Positions 26,036-33,544 are shown, counted from the first letter of the stretch. The stretch is 64,000 nt of DNA from Cetobacterium sp. NK01 (GCF_024506395.1 NZ_JANIBO010000002.1:248001-312000); one strand, 5' to 3'. Notes: generated by a model not told the origin, from the letters alone. Numbers and translations are program-made.

Positions 26036-27148
26036 CTAGTTTATTTTAAAACTTTTATTTAAAACAAAGTTATTTTTTCTCTCCTTTTTGTTTATAAACA
26101 TAATTTTAGCTAGATAAATTGCACTAAATCCTGATACTAATTTAGCCACTATAAACGGCAATACATTATCTGGTGATACTCCTGCAACAAATCCCAATTG
26201 CCCTCCAAAGACATAAGATCCTGCAACTGCAAAAGCACTATTTATTATTTTACTATTATTATCCATTTTATTAAATATTCCAAACATAGGAATACTACTA
26301 ACTAAAGAAGCCATAAATCCTGCTGTTCCACTTTCATCTATTCCTAATAATTTTCCCATTCTTCTTAAAGTATTTTTAAAATATTTTTCTATAAAATATA
26401 AAAATGGATATGCTCCACTTAACGTTAAAGCTACTCTAGTTACAACTTTCATACTTTCATCTATAGGATTTAAACCTTCAATAACTGAATATCCAAACAT
26501 CGTCTCAATAATTGTTAATACTAGACCTAAAGTTATTACTATCGTCATTCCTTTTCCAAACCTATCAAATAATTTACATGTTTTTTCTGGAAAGAACCAA
26601 AGTCCTGCACATATTACTCCTGAAAAAATAACCACTGGAATTAAATTATGAATTATCAATACAAGTTCAAGTCCCATTATTATTCCAGCAACTAAACATC
26701 CTAAGGGAATAGTTGCAACCCCACTTAATATTCCTTTTGAAAAATTTTCCTTAGACATATCATCAATAATTCCAAAAGCTACAGGCATAGTAAAAATAAC
26801 CACTGTTCCCAACATCGATCCTAATATAACTCCTGAAAAATCTATTAAATTTTTATTTATTGCTAAGTCTTTTGCTAAAAAATATCCTCCCATGTCTGTT
26901 GCTAAAATAGAATTTATATATATTGATGGATCAATTCCAGTCATAAGATAAAGTTTTTCAACAAAAGGCTTGGAAAATTTTGATATTAAAGGACTTATTG
27001 ATAATATACCTAACATAGCTAGTATTAAAGGACCTGCCACACAAATACCCTCTTGGAACTTTTTTCCATATCCTAATTTATTACCAAAACTCCTATCTAA
27101 TGCTCCTAAAACCGCAAAAAAAGTTAGAATAAAAAATATAACTTTCAA
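26036..27148 (-). CDS. EutH-like permease
   Basis: A 370-residue membrane protein of about ten TM segments resembling the ethanolamine permease EutH. The evidence is GYGKKFQEGICVAGPLILAM, IYINSILATDMGGYFLAKDL, MLGTVVIFTMPVAFGIID and GIDESGTAGFMASLVSSIPM. No other eut genes are present; instead it is followed by an M20 amidohydrolase. The substrate may therefore be an acylated amino acid or amide rather than ethanolamine. It starts with TTG at 27148, placed eight bases after AGGAGG. Confidence 0.8.
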   Translation of the reverse strand: MKVIFFILTFFAVLGALDRSFGNKLGYGKKFQEGICVAGPLILAMLGILSISPLISKFSKPFVEKLYLMTGIDPSIYINSILATDMGGYFLAKDLAINKNLIDFSGVILGSMLGTVVIFTMPVAFGIIDDMSKENFSKGILSGVATIPLGCLVAGIIMGLELVLIIHNLIPVVIFSGVICAGLWFFPEKTCKLFDRFGKGMTIVITLGLVLTIIETMFGYSVIEGLNPIDESMKVVTRVALTLSGAYPFLYFIEKYFKNTLRRMGKLLGIDESGTAGFMASLVSSIPMFGIFNKMDNNSKIINSAFAVAGSYVFGGQLGFVAGVSPDNVLPFIVAKLVSGFSAIYLAKIMFINKKERKNNFVLNKSFKIN

Positions 27149-27197
27149 CTATGATCCTCCTATTTCATTTTTATCAATTGATTATATCATGAATTAA

Positions 27198-27231
27198 AAA
27201 AAAATCTAGTATTTAGGTACTAGATTTTTTT
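27198..27231. terminator. Terminator between the Nmo-like gene and the EutH unit
   Basis: A-run, ATCTAGTA / TACTAGAT stem with six-base loop, T run. On the minus strand it terminates the nitronate monooxygenase-like gene, which ends at 27240. Confidence 0.8.
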
Positions 27232-27239
27232 ACTATTTA

Positions 27240-28175
27240 TTATTTTAATACTTTATCTCTAAATAAATCAAAAACCTCTTTTACTGATAAAATTTCATTT
27301 ATTTTCCATGCATCTTTTCCTGCAAAGAAGATTCCTTCTAAAGAGTTTCCTTCATGACCTTTTATTAAACTATCTTTTACGCAAAACTTTCTACTACATT
27401 TTTTTAAACAGCTTGTACATTTCTTAGGTGTTAATTTTTCTTCGTTAATTACCCTTTTTACATATGGAGAAACAATTGCATTAGCAGGAAGACCTGCAGA
27501 ACTCATAATTTGAACTACATCTCCCTCTTTTGAATTCACATATACCTCTTTAAATTCTTGACTCACTTCACATTCATTTGTTGCAATAAATCTACTTCCC
27601 ATTTGAACTCCATCCACACCTAAGGACATCATTCTTTCTGCATCATGAGGAGTGATAACCCCCCCTGCTCCAAACACAGGAATAGAAACTCCATTTACAA
27701 TTTCTTCTACTATATCCCATGAATCTTTTTCAGTTCCTAAGTGTCCTCCAGCATTTCCTCCTTCAACAACAATAGCATCTGCGCCTAATTTTTCAGCAAT
27801 TTTAGCTAATTTTAAACTTGAAACTATTGGAACAATTTTTACTCCTGTTCCCTTTACTGTTTCAAAAATATCTCTTGAAAATCCTGCTCCACATATTATC
27901 ATATCAACTTTTTCTTCTATTGAAACTTTAACAGCTTCTGCAAAATTCGATGCAGCAACCATAATATTAACTCCTAATGCTCCACCTTTTTCTATAATCA
28001 TCTCTTTAGCTTTTCTAATTTCTTCTCTAAACTCGTCAGCTGGAATAGCTGTTCCCGATATAACTCCCACTCCTCCTTGGTTTGCAACAGCTGAAGCTAA
28101 TCTTGACATTGATGCCCTAATTCCCATTCCTCCTTGAATTATTGGTACCTCTATATTTAAATCTCCTATTCTCAC
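27240..28175 (-). CDS. Nitronate monooxygenase / FabK-like FMN oxidoreductase
   Basis: A 311-residue TIM-barrel flavoprotein of the NPD/Nmo family. Evidence is VPIIQGGMGIRASMSRLASA, GGVGVISGTAIP, VEGGNAGGHLG (catalytic His region), VFGAGGVITPHDAERMMSLG and DGVQMGSRFIATNE. It carries an added cysteine-rich stretch CTSCLKKCSRKFC near the C-terminus, unusual for classical Nmo and possibly metal-binding. Reaction: oxidative denitrification of nitronates, or NADH-dependent enoyl reduction in FabK relatives. The start is taken as GTG at 28175, eight bases after TTGGAGG; the longer frame begins upstream of this site. Two tandem dyads lie in its promoter region. Confidence 0.82.
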   Translation of the reverse strand: MRIGDLNIEVPIIQGGMGIRASMSRLASAVANQGGVGVISGTAIPADEFREEIRKAKEMIIEKGGALGVNIMVAASNFAEAVKVSIEEKVDMIICGAGFSRDIFETVKGTGVKIVPIVSSLKLAKIAEKLGADAIVVEGGNAGGHLGTEKDSWDIVEEIVNGVSIPVFGAGGVITPHDAERMMSLGVDGVQMGSRFIATNECEVSQEFKEVYVNSKEGDVVQIMSSAGLPANAIVSPYVKRVINEEKLTPKKCTSCLKKCSRKFCVKDSLIKGHEGNSLEGIFFAGKDAWKINEILSVKEVFDLFRDKVLK

Positions 28176-28195
28176 TAATTTCACCTCCAAGTATA

Positions 28196-28225
28196 ATAAC
28201 ACATGTTATGATAACACATGTTATC
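28196..28225. promoter_or_regulatory. Tandem 14-bp dyads, probable operator of the Nmo-like gene
   Basis: Two copies of ATAACA-CA-TGTTAT, each a perfect 6-2-6 inverted repeat, start at 28196 and 28211 (15-base period). They lie 20 to 50 bases upstream of the Nmo-like start on the minus strand. A dimeric repressor such as MarR or TetR type is likely; no such gene is adjacent. Confidence 0.6.
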
Positions 28226-28259
28226 AAAAAATGGAAACTTTTTTTATTAAATTTCACTA

Positions 28260-28288
28260 TTGACTTTATATCTTACATAGAGTATAGT
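28260..28288 (+). promoter_or_regulatory. Promoter of the cobalamin riboswitch RNA
   Basis: TTGACT (28260-28265), 17-base spacer, TATAGT (28283-28288), predicting a start near 28295 on the plus strand just before the aptamer. Confidence 0.75.
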
Positions 28289-28309
28289 CATATTAATGTT
28301 AATAATATA

Positions 28310-28460
28310 ACAGGATACATAGATAAGGAAATGAGGTTTGATTCCTCTACGGCCCCGCCACTGTAATTTGGACGAAAGTATTTTGTACCACTGGATTTTA
28401 TCTGGGAAGGTTTACGAGTAGAATGAAAAGAGTCAGGATATTTGTCTTTGTATATTATCT
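28310..28460 (+). ncRNA. Cobalamin riboswitch (orphan)
   Basis: The conserved core of the cobalamin aptamer is present in order: AACAGGATACATAG (about 28308), GAGGTTTGATTCCTC hairpin (28333-28347), CCCGCCACTGT B12-box core (28354-28364), CCACTGG (28388-28394), GGGAAGG (28404-28410) and GTCAGGATA (28432-28440). It has its own promoter. A strong Shine-Dalgarno GGGAGGA follows at 28464, but the only frame behind it is nine codons long. No plus-strand gene follows before the convergent aminopeptidase gene (28640). It therefore either controls a tiny peptide, is a regulatory RNA, or is a relic. Confidence 0.92.
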
Positions 28461-28478
28461 TCGAGGGAGGAATTTATT

Positions 28479-28508
28479 ATGATGAACTTTTTATATTTTT
28501 TTCCTTAA
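28479..28508 (+). CDS. Nine-codon ORF behind the cobalamin riboswitch
   Basis: ATG ATG ... TAA encoding MMNFLYFFP, ten bases after GGGAGG. The ribosome site is among the better ones in the window and lies where a cobalamin riboswitch would mask or expose it. The peptide is hydrophobic. It could be a leader peptide, a micropeptide or the remnant of a lost gene. The other two frames also close quickly, so a simple frameshift does not restore a gene. Confidence 0.35.
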   Translation: MMNFLYFFP

Positions 28509-28549
28509 AGTCGCTATTTCATAACATCATTTTTTTGACTATAAGGAAA
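28500..28549 (+). other. Hairpin overlapping the end of the nine-codon ORF
   Basis: TTTCCTTAAAGTC (28500-28512) pairs with GACTATAAGGAAA (28537-28549) with one mismatch around a 24-base loop. The 5' arm contains the stop codon of the small ORF, so ribosomes on it would open the stem. The rest of 28550-28589 is A-rich and shows nothing else. Confidence 0.45.
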
Positions 28550-28589
28550 GCAAACTAAAAAACTTTTATAAAAAACAAACAAACTTTTA

Positions 28590-28633
28590 AAAGCTCTCTA
28601 ATCTAGAAATGATTGTCTAGAATAGAGAGCTTT
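28590..28633. terminator. Hairpin ending the riboswitch RNA and the aminopeptidase transcript
   Basis: AAAGCTCTCTA (28590-28600) and TAGAGAGCTTT (28623-28633) with an inner CTAGA/TCTAG stem. T-rich tracts follow weakly on both strands. It lies between the plus-strand riboswitch RNA and the end of the minus-strand aminopeptidase gene. Confidence 0.7.
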
Positions 28634-28639
28634 GCTTTA

Positions 28640-30031
28640 TTAAATCATATTTTCAAAAAAAACTTTATATGTTCTATATGTTTCATAAACGTCAAGTTTT
28701 GATGAAACTTCAAATGGTGAGTGCATAGCTAAAAGAGCTGGACCTACATCTATAGTTTTTATCCCTACCTCAGCTAAAAGCATTGCAACAGTTCCTCCTC
28801 CACCTTCATCAACTTTTCCTAATTCTCCAATTTGCCAAGTTATCCCATGGGTATTCAATAAATTCCTTATACTCCAAACATATTCAGCATCTGCATCATT
28901 TGTTCCACTCTTTCCTCTAGCACCTGTAAACTTTGTTACAACTATACCATAGTTTAATTTTGCTGCATTCTGAGCTTCATGAACTCCTTTAAATATAGGA
29001 TCCATTGCTGCATTCACATCTGATGAAAGAGCATTAGAATTCCAAAGAGTTTTTCTTAAATCTAAATCGCTATAATCACCTTTAACTTTACTTATTAGAT
29101 CGCTTGTGAAATATTCTAAATAATTAGATTGTAATCCTGTAGATCCATGAGAGCCAGTCTCTTCTTTATCAGCTAAAAAACAAACTGCTGTTTTTTCTGG
29201 AACCTCTTTTAAATCCAATATCGCTCTTAAAGATGTGTAGCCACATACTCTATCATCTTGACCGTAACCACCAATAAGAGATCTATCTAAACCAATATCT
29301 TTTGCTTTAAACGCAGGAACTAGTTGAAACTCAGCTGATATAAAATCCTCTTCTATCATTCCGTAGGTAGTATTTAATTCCTCCAAGATATGATATTTTA
29401 CTAGTTCTTTTATATCTGCATTTTTTATAGTTGTGGGAATAGATCCAACTATAATCTGCAACTCCTCTCCTTTAATAACTTCAGCTGTTTGTCTTTCTCC
29501 CTGATATTTAGCAGCTAAGTGTGGAAGTAAATCTGGTATTGTAAAAACAGGATCATCTTCCTTTTCTCCAATTATAATATCTTTTTTTTCACCATTTTCT
29601 AATATAACAACTCCATGTAATGATAATGGAATCGAAGCCCATTGATATTTTTTTATTCCACCATAATAATGGGTTTTCATATACCCTAACTCTAATTCTT
29701 CATATAATGGATTTTGTTTTAAATCAATTCTTGGTGAATCTATATGAGAAACAACAAAATTTATTCCCTTTGTTATCTCTTCCTTTCCTATAACTACTAA
29801 AACTAAATTTTTGTCTCTATTTACATAGAAAACTTTATCTCCACTCTTTAACTTTTTCTTTGTACTAGCACATACAAACCCATTTTGTTTTGCTAATTCT
29901 AAACCAAATTTAACATACTCTCTCTCTGTTTTCCCCAAATCCAAAGAGTTTTTATATCCTTGACAAAATTCAAAGATATCATTTTTGTTTAACTTTTCAT
30001 TCTTCCATCCATTTTCTTTTTTTAATAACAT
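28640..30031 (-). CDS. M18 family aminopeptidase
   Basis: A 463-residue zinc aminopeptidase of the aspartyl/aminopeptidase I (M18) family. Visible motifs are VVSHIDSPRIDLK (first metal His and Asp), KYQWASIPLSLHGVV, DDRVCGYTSL, LADKEETGSHGSTGL (catalytic Glu-Glu), ALSSDVNAAMDP and the C-terminal AMHSPFEVSSKLDVYET (metal His). Cytosolic peptide turnover. GGAGGAG precedes the ATG. It is followed on the same strand by nothing before the terminator; yvcK lies 22 bases upstream in the same operon. Confidence 0.93.
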   Translation of the reverse strand: MLLKKENGWKNEKLNKNDIFEFCQGYKNSLDLGKTEREYVKFGLELAKQNGFVCASTKKKLKSGDKVFYVNRDKNLVLVVIGKEEITKGINFVVSHIDSPRIDLKQNPLYEELELGYMKTHYYGGIKKYQWASIPLSLHGVVILENGEKKDIIIGEKEDDPVFTIPDLLPHLAAKYQGERQTAEVIKGEELQIIVGSIPTTIKNADIKELVKYHILEELNTTYGMIEEDFISAEFQLVPAFKAKDIGLDRSLIGGYGQDDRVCGYTSLRAILDLKEVPEKTAVCFLADKEETGSHGSTGLQSNYLEYFTSDLISKVKGDYSDLDLRKTLWNSNALSSDVNAAMDPIFKGVHEAQNAAKLNYGIVVTKFTGARGKSGTNDADAEYVWSIRNLLNTHGITWQIGELGKVDEGGGGTVAMLLAEVGIKTIDVGPALLAMHSPFEVSSKLDVYETYRTYKVFFENMI

Positions 30032-30053
30032 TCTCTCCTCCTATTTTATATAT

Positions 30054-31025
30054 TTATTCCTCATAAAAATTTTCTAAATTGTCTATTTGAGAATATACAA
30101 CTGCAGCTAATTTATATGATAAATGTCTAACTCTTTTTTCTGAATCAATTTTTATTAAAGGTTCTTTTATAACTTTTACTCTCATTTTTTTTAATCTATT
30201 TATATCTAGTTCCACTGGAGTACTTCCTTCTTCTCTATACCTTATCACTATCTCCTCTGGTATTTCAACAGAATTTACAATAACTTTATCAATCATATCA
30301 AATCCTACATGCCTATTTATTGACTCTATATGATCTGCAACACTATAATTCTCTGTTTCGCCCATTTGTCCCATAGCATTGCAGATATAAATCTTTTGCG
30401 CTTTTGATTTTTTTAAAGCTTCTTGCATATTTTCTAAAAGTAAATTCGGAATAATACTTGTATAAAGACTTCCAATAGAAAAAACAATTAAATCAGCTTC
30501 TTCTATTGCTTTAATATTTTCCTTTGGGCTATTTACTTTTCCATCATAAAAAACTCGTTTTATTTTTTCTCCTAAAACTGGTATATCTGATTCACCAAAT
30601 ACAAATCCTCCACTTGTTTTTTCTGCTATTAATTCTATTTTTTCTAAAGTTGCAGGAAGTATTTTCCCATTAATATTAAAAAGTTTTCTAAGTCTTCTTA
30701 GCGCAACTTGTACATCTCCTGTTATTTCTGTCATGGCTGTTATCAATAGATTTCCTAATGGATGAGCTCCTATTGAAGAATCCTCTCTAAATCTATACTG
30801 AAAAACTTCCTCTATTAAAGGTTCTACATTGCTTAGCGCTATCATCACATTTCTTAAGTCCCCTGGAGCAGGTATATTAAATTCTTTTTTTAAAATTCCA
30901 CTACTTCCACCACTATCAGCAACAGAAACTATAGCTGTTATATCTATCGGAAAATGCTTCAATCCTCTTAAAACAACAGATAAACCACTTCCCCCTCCTA
31001 TTACTACTACTTTTGGATTTCTCAT
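30054..31025 (-). CDS. yvcK: Gluconeogenesis factor YvcK/CofD-like protein
   Basis: A 323-residue protein of the YvcK (MgfK/GlmR) family, which binds UDP-sugars and affects cell wall precursor flow and gluconeogenic growth in Firmicutes. Evidence is VVVIGGGSGLSVVLRGLKHF at the N-terminus, VSVADSGGSSGILKKEF, PAPGDLRNVMIALS, HPLGNLLITAMTEITG and FSIGSLYTSIIPNLL. In many genomes it sits with rapZ and whiA; these are absent here. It is co-transcribed with the downstream M18 aminopeptidase. Confidence 0.93.
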   Translation of the reverse strand: MRNPKVVVIGGGSGLSVVLRGLKHFPIDITAIVSVADSGGSSGILKKEFNIPAPGDLRNVMIALSNVEPLIEEVFQYRFREDSSIGAHPLGNLLITAMTEITGDVQVALRRLRKLFNINGKILPATLEKIELIAEKTSGGFVFGESDIPVLGEKIKRVFYDGKVNSPKENIKAIEEADLIVFSIGSLYTSIIPNLLLENMQEALKKSKAQKIYICNAMGQMGETENYSVADHIESINRHVGFDMIDKVIVNSVEIPEEIVIRYREEGSTPVELDINRLKKMRVKVIKEPLIKIDSEKRVRHLSYKLAAVVYSQIDNLENFYEE

Positions 31026-31074
31026 AATCTATTCCCCTTTTATTTTTATTATACCTATATTTTATAACATTCTT

Positions 31075-31103
31075 TTGCAAAAAAAAACTATATTTGTTAA
31101 AAT
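31075..31103 (+). promoter_or_regulatory. Promoter of the cobD-tsx operon
   Basis: TTGCAA (31075-31080), 17-base spacer, TAAAAT (31098-31103), about 30 bases before the cobD ATG. Confidence 0.6.
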
Positions 31104-31134
31104 AGTTATATATTTTAAATAATGGAGGGGTTTT

Positions 31135-32217
31135 ATGAAAAGTAATCATGGAGCAAATCTTCATCAGCTATCTGAAGAACTTGGTATTAATGAAAATAAA
31201 ATTATAGATTTTAGTTCAAATATAAATCCTTTTGGCCTTAGTCCTAAAGGGTTAGAGAACTTAAAGAATAATCTTAATTTAGCAACTATCTATCCTGATC
31301 CTAATTATACAGATTTAAAAGCTAGTATTTCTGAGTATTGTAAATGTAATCCAGAAAATATTATTTTAGGTAGTGGAGCAACTGAATTAATAACTTCTAG
31401 CATAAAAGTTATTAATCCCCAAAATACGTTACTATTAGCTCCTGCATATTCTGAATATGAAAAAGAACTTAAAAATATCAACTCTAAAATCACTAAATTT
31501 TTTTATAAAAAAGAGAATAATTTTCAAATAAATATTGATGATATTATAGCTCTTGTTCAGAAGTCTAATTTTGATATGATTATTATTTGTAATCCTAATA
31601 ACCCCACAGGAACTTTAATTCCTCTTAAAGATATCGAAAAATTATATTTAAATTTTAAAAAACCTATTATGATCGATGAAACGTATATAGAATTCACAGA
31701 CTTTTCAAAAACTTCTGCTATAAATTTAATTGATATATGTCAAGAAATAATAGTCATAAGGGGTACTTCAAAATTTTTTTCAACCCCAGGTATCAGATTA
31801 GGATATGCTATTATTTCAAAAGGAGTTATTTTAGATGCTATGAGTTCTATTCCAAATTTATGGAATATAAATATTTTTGCCGATATTATGGGAGAAGCTA
31901 TGTTTAAAGACTATGACTTTATACGTATGTGTCATAAAAATTTTAAAGAAAACTTCACTTTACTTTATAATGGTTTAAATAAATTTAAAGACTTTAAAGT
32001 TTATAACTCTAATAGTAACTTTATTTTATGTGAAATTCTGAATTCAAAATATAATTCAAATGATCTTTATCATTTTTTATCTAAAAAAGGAATTATCATT
32101 AGAAAAGCTGAATCTTTTGATAATTTAAATAATAATTTTTTTAGAGTTTGTGTACTAACAAAAGAAAATATAGATTTTCTATTACAAGAAATTTATAAAT
32201 TTATACAACAATATTAA
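31135..32217 (+). CDS. cobD: CobD-like threonine-phosphate decarboxylase (PLP aminotransferase fold I)
   Basis: A 360-residue PLP enzyme. The N-terminus HGANLHQLSEELGI...IIDFSSNINPFGLS follows the CobD pattern (HGGN...DFSANINPLG). IICNPNNPTGTLIP, IDETYIEF and the PLP lysine in RGTSKFFSTPGIRLGYAI also favour CobD over histidinol-phosphate aminotransferase. CobD makes (R)-1-amino-2-propanol phosphate for the cobalamin lower-ligand linker. No other cobalamin biosynthesis gene lies nearby, so HisC-like activity remains possible. GGAGGGG precedes the ATG, and the 20 bases around the start are identical to those of mglB. It is followed after 13 bases by a Tsx-like porin. Confidence 0.75.
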   Translation: MKSNHGANLHQLSEELGINENKIIDFSSNINPFGLSPKGLENLKNNLNLATIYPDPNYTDLKASISEYCKCNPENIILGSGATELITSSIKVINPQNTLLLAPAYSEYEKELKNINSKITKFFYKKENNFQINIDDIIALVQKSNFDMIIICNPNNPTGTLIPLKDIEKLYLNFKKPIMIDETYIEFTDFSKTSAINLIDICQEIIVIRGTSKFFSTPGIRLGYAIISKGVILDAMSSIPNLWNINIFADIMGEAMFKDYDFIRMCHKNFKENFTLLYNGLNKFKDFKVYNSNSNFILCEILNSKYNSNDLYHFLSKKGIIIRKAESFDNLNNNFFRVCVLTKENIDFLLQEIYKFIQQY

Positions 32218-32230
32218 TCACGGAGGAAAA

Positions 32231-33082
32231 ATGTTAAAAAAAATTTTACTTTTAGGCTCAATTGGTTTATCTACAATATCTTTTGCTAAATATGAGCCTT
32301 GGAATTTTACGGTTTTAGAAGCTAGTTTAATTAAGGGAAATGCTCTTCCCAATGGTTGGGGGACCTCACAAAAAGATGTTATTTTTGAAATACAAGGAAC
32401 TACTCGATATAATCTTTTAGATTTATACTGGTTTGTTGACAGATCTAATATTTTTAAAAGCCGTAGTTTAAGTGACAAAAATGGGGTCGATGACAACTAT
32501 ACGTATGGTGAAATATCTCCTAGACTCTCTATAGATGGATTAATTAACAAAGATCTTTCTATTGGTCCAATATCTGAATGGTTTATTGCTACTCAATTTG
32601 ATTTCGATAATGTTCATGGAAAGAGCAAATATAATCCTGAAAAAAATGAAGGGCTTCGAAAATATTACGTAGGTATTGGTAACTACATATCAATTCCAGA
32701 AATGAAATACTTAAAATTTGATTACTTTAAAACAAATTTATATGCTAGATATGTTGATAAAAATTATGGTAGAAATGAAGATCAATGGGATGGATATCTA
32801 TTTAATATTGCCTATGGTGGTACTATTTATAAATTTGAAAATGGTATGAGATTTGGATTTAGTGGATGGTTAGATTATGATTTTGGTGCTAAAAATAGTT
32901 CTAAAGCAGACATTCAAACTCACGACTCTTTACAATGGCAAAACCAAATTAGATTTTATTTAAATAATAATCTTTCTCTAAGTTATACTTATCAAATAAA
33001 TAATCATTTCTCTCAAGTTGACCAATACACTTCAAATAAAAATAATGAGTCTTTTGGAATTCATTATGCTATTATGTTCTAA
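32231..33082 (+). CDS. Tsx-like outer membrane channel
   Basis: A 283-residue outer membrane protein with a signal peptide (KILLLGSIGLSTISFA). It is rich in alternating aromatic beta-strands (KYLKFDYFKTNLYARYVDK, GMRFGFSGWLDYDFGAKN, NLSLSYTYQINNHFSQ) and ends in Phe (HYAIMF), as outer membrane barrels do. The opening YEPWNFTVLEASLIKGNALPNGWG resembles the nucleoside-specific channel Tsx family. Nucleoside uptake is likely but not proven. CGGAGGA precedes the ATG. It belongs to the cobD operon. Confidence 0.8.
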   Translation: MLKKILLLGSIGLSTISFAKYEPWNFTVLEASLIKGNALPNGWGTSQKDVIFEIQGTTRYNLLDLYWFVDRSNIFKSRSLSDKNGVDDNYTYGEISPRLSIDGLINKDLSIGPISEWFIATQFDFDNVHGKSKYNPEKNEGLRKYYVGIGNYISIPEMKYLKFDYFKTNLYARYVDKNYGRNEDQWDGYLFNIAYGGTIYKFENGMRFGFSGWLDYDFGAKNSSKADIQTHDSLQWQNQIRFYLNNNLSLSYTYQINNHFSQVDQYTSNKNNESFGIHYAIMF

Positions 33083-33099
33083 ATCTATAGGAGGAATTT

Positions 33100-33351
33100 A
33101 TGTTAAAACAGGAACTTTCTTTAATTGGAAAAATTTTAACTTTGGAAGAGTTAAATAACTTTATGATTGAAAATAATTACTATAGTATACACAATGATTT
33201 AAGTGAAAAGGAAATTCAAGATTGTCTAAATGAAGGTGTTATCGCTTTTGAAAATAAAACTCAAGATAGCATTGAAGATATTTATACCTATATTGAGTTT
33301 GAACTTTCTGATAGAAATAAATTAAAAATAACAAATATATTTGAAATGTAA
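33100..33351 (+). CDS. Small acidic protein, unknown
   Basis: An 83-residue cytoplasmic acidic protein (LTLEELNNFMIENNYYSIHN, LSEKEIQDCLNEGVIAFENK). It has a good AGGAGGAA ribosome site and lies 17 bases after the Tsx-like gene, so it is most likely the last gene of that operon. No domain recognised. Confidence 0.6.
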   Translation: MLKQELSLIGKILTLEELNNFMIENNYYSIHNDLSEKEIQDCLNEGVIAFENKTQDSIEDIYTYIEFELSDRNKLKITNIFEM

Positions 33352-33354
33352 TTT

Positions 33355-33382
33355 AATCCTCCTCTAACAAGGAGGATTTTTT
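33355..33382 (+). terminator. Terminator of the cobD-tsx operon
   Basis: AATCCTCC / GGAGGATT stem with an eight-base loop and six T. Confidence 0.85.
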
Positions 33383-33397
33383 ATAAAATTTTTCAAT

Positions 33398-33431
33398 AAA
33401 AAAACTCCTTTTGGGGTAAAAGGAGTTTTTT
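33398..33431. terminator. Terminator of the candidate sRNA (also active on plus strand)
   Basis: A7, CTCCTTTT (33405-33412), loop GGGGT, AAAAGGAG (33418-33425), T6. T runs exist on both strands, so it can back up the cobD-tsx terminator as well as end the minus-strand sRNA. Confidence 0.82.
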
Positions 33432-33509
33432 ATAACACGGGGGAGTGTTAAAATAAAAAGATTTAAATAAATTTTTTGGGGGGTATTAAATTTACTTAAT
33501 CATCGGTTT
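33398..33509 (-). ncRNA. Candidate small RNA with three C-rich loops
   Basis: A transcript of about 112 nt is predicted between a minus-strand promoter (33544-33516) and an intrinsic terminator ending at 33398. There is no coding frame of note. On the minus strand it has a C6 run in an unpaired AT-rich stretch (33483-33478), a hairpin UAACAC-UCCCCC-GUGUUA (33450-33433) whose loop is C-rich, and a terminator hairpin whose loop is ACCCC (33417-33413). Exposed C-rich loops are typical of sRNAs that pair with G-rich ribosome sites (for example the UCCC-type staphylococcal sRNAs). It lies between the cobD-tsx operon terminator and the end of the M24 peptidase gene. Size, promoter and terminator are read from sequence; function is inferred. 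Confidence 0.6.
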
Positions 33510-33515
33510 CAATTA

Positions 33516-33544
33516 ATAATACTATATTCGTACTAAAATGTCAA
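33516..33544 (-). promoter_or_regulatory. Promoter of the candidate sRNA
   Basis: Minus strand: consensus TTGACA (33544-33539), 17-base spacer, TATTAT (33521-33516). No annotated gene starts downstream. The remaining stretch 33545-33617 is AT-rich; an 8-bp hairpin near 33590 has no T run. Confidence 0.72.

Noticed and set aside
27652-28137. 161-residue plus-strand frame opposite the Nmo-like gene
   Set aside because: Shadow frame, Pro/Ile/Thr-rich with no start signals, fully explained by the coding strand.
33413-33483. G-quadruplex on the plus strand from three G runs
   Set aside because: The G runs are 22 to 35 bases apart and only three in number; the hairpin-loop interpretation on the minus strand explains them better.
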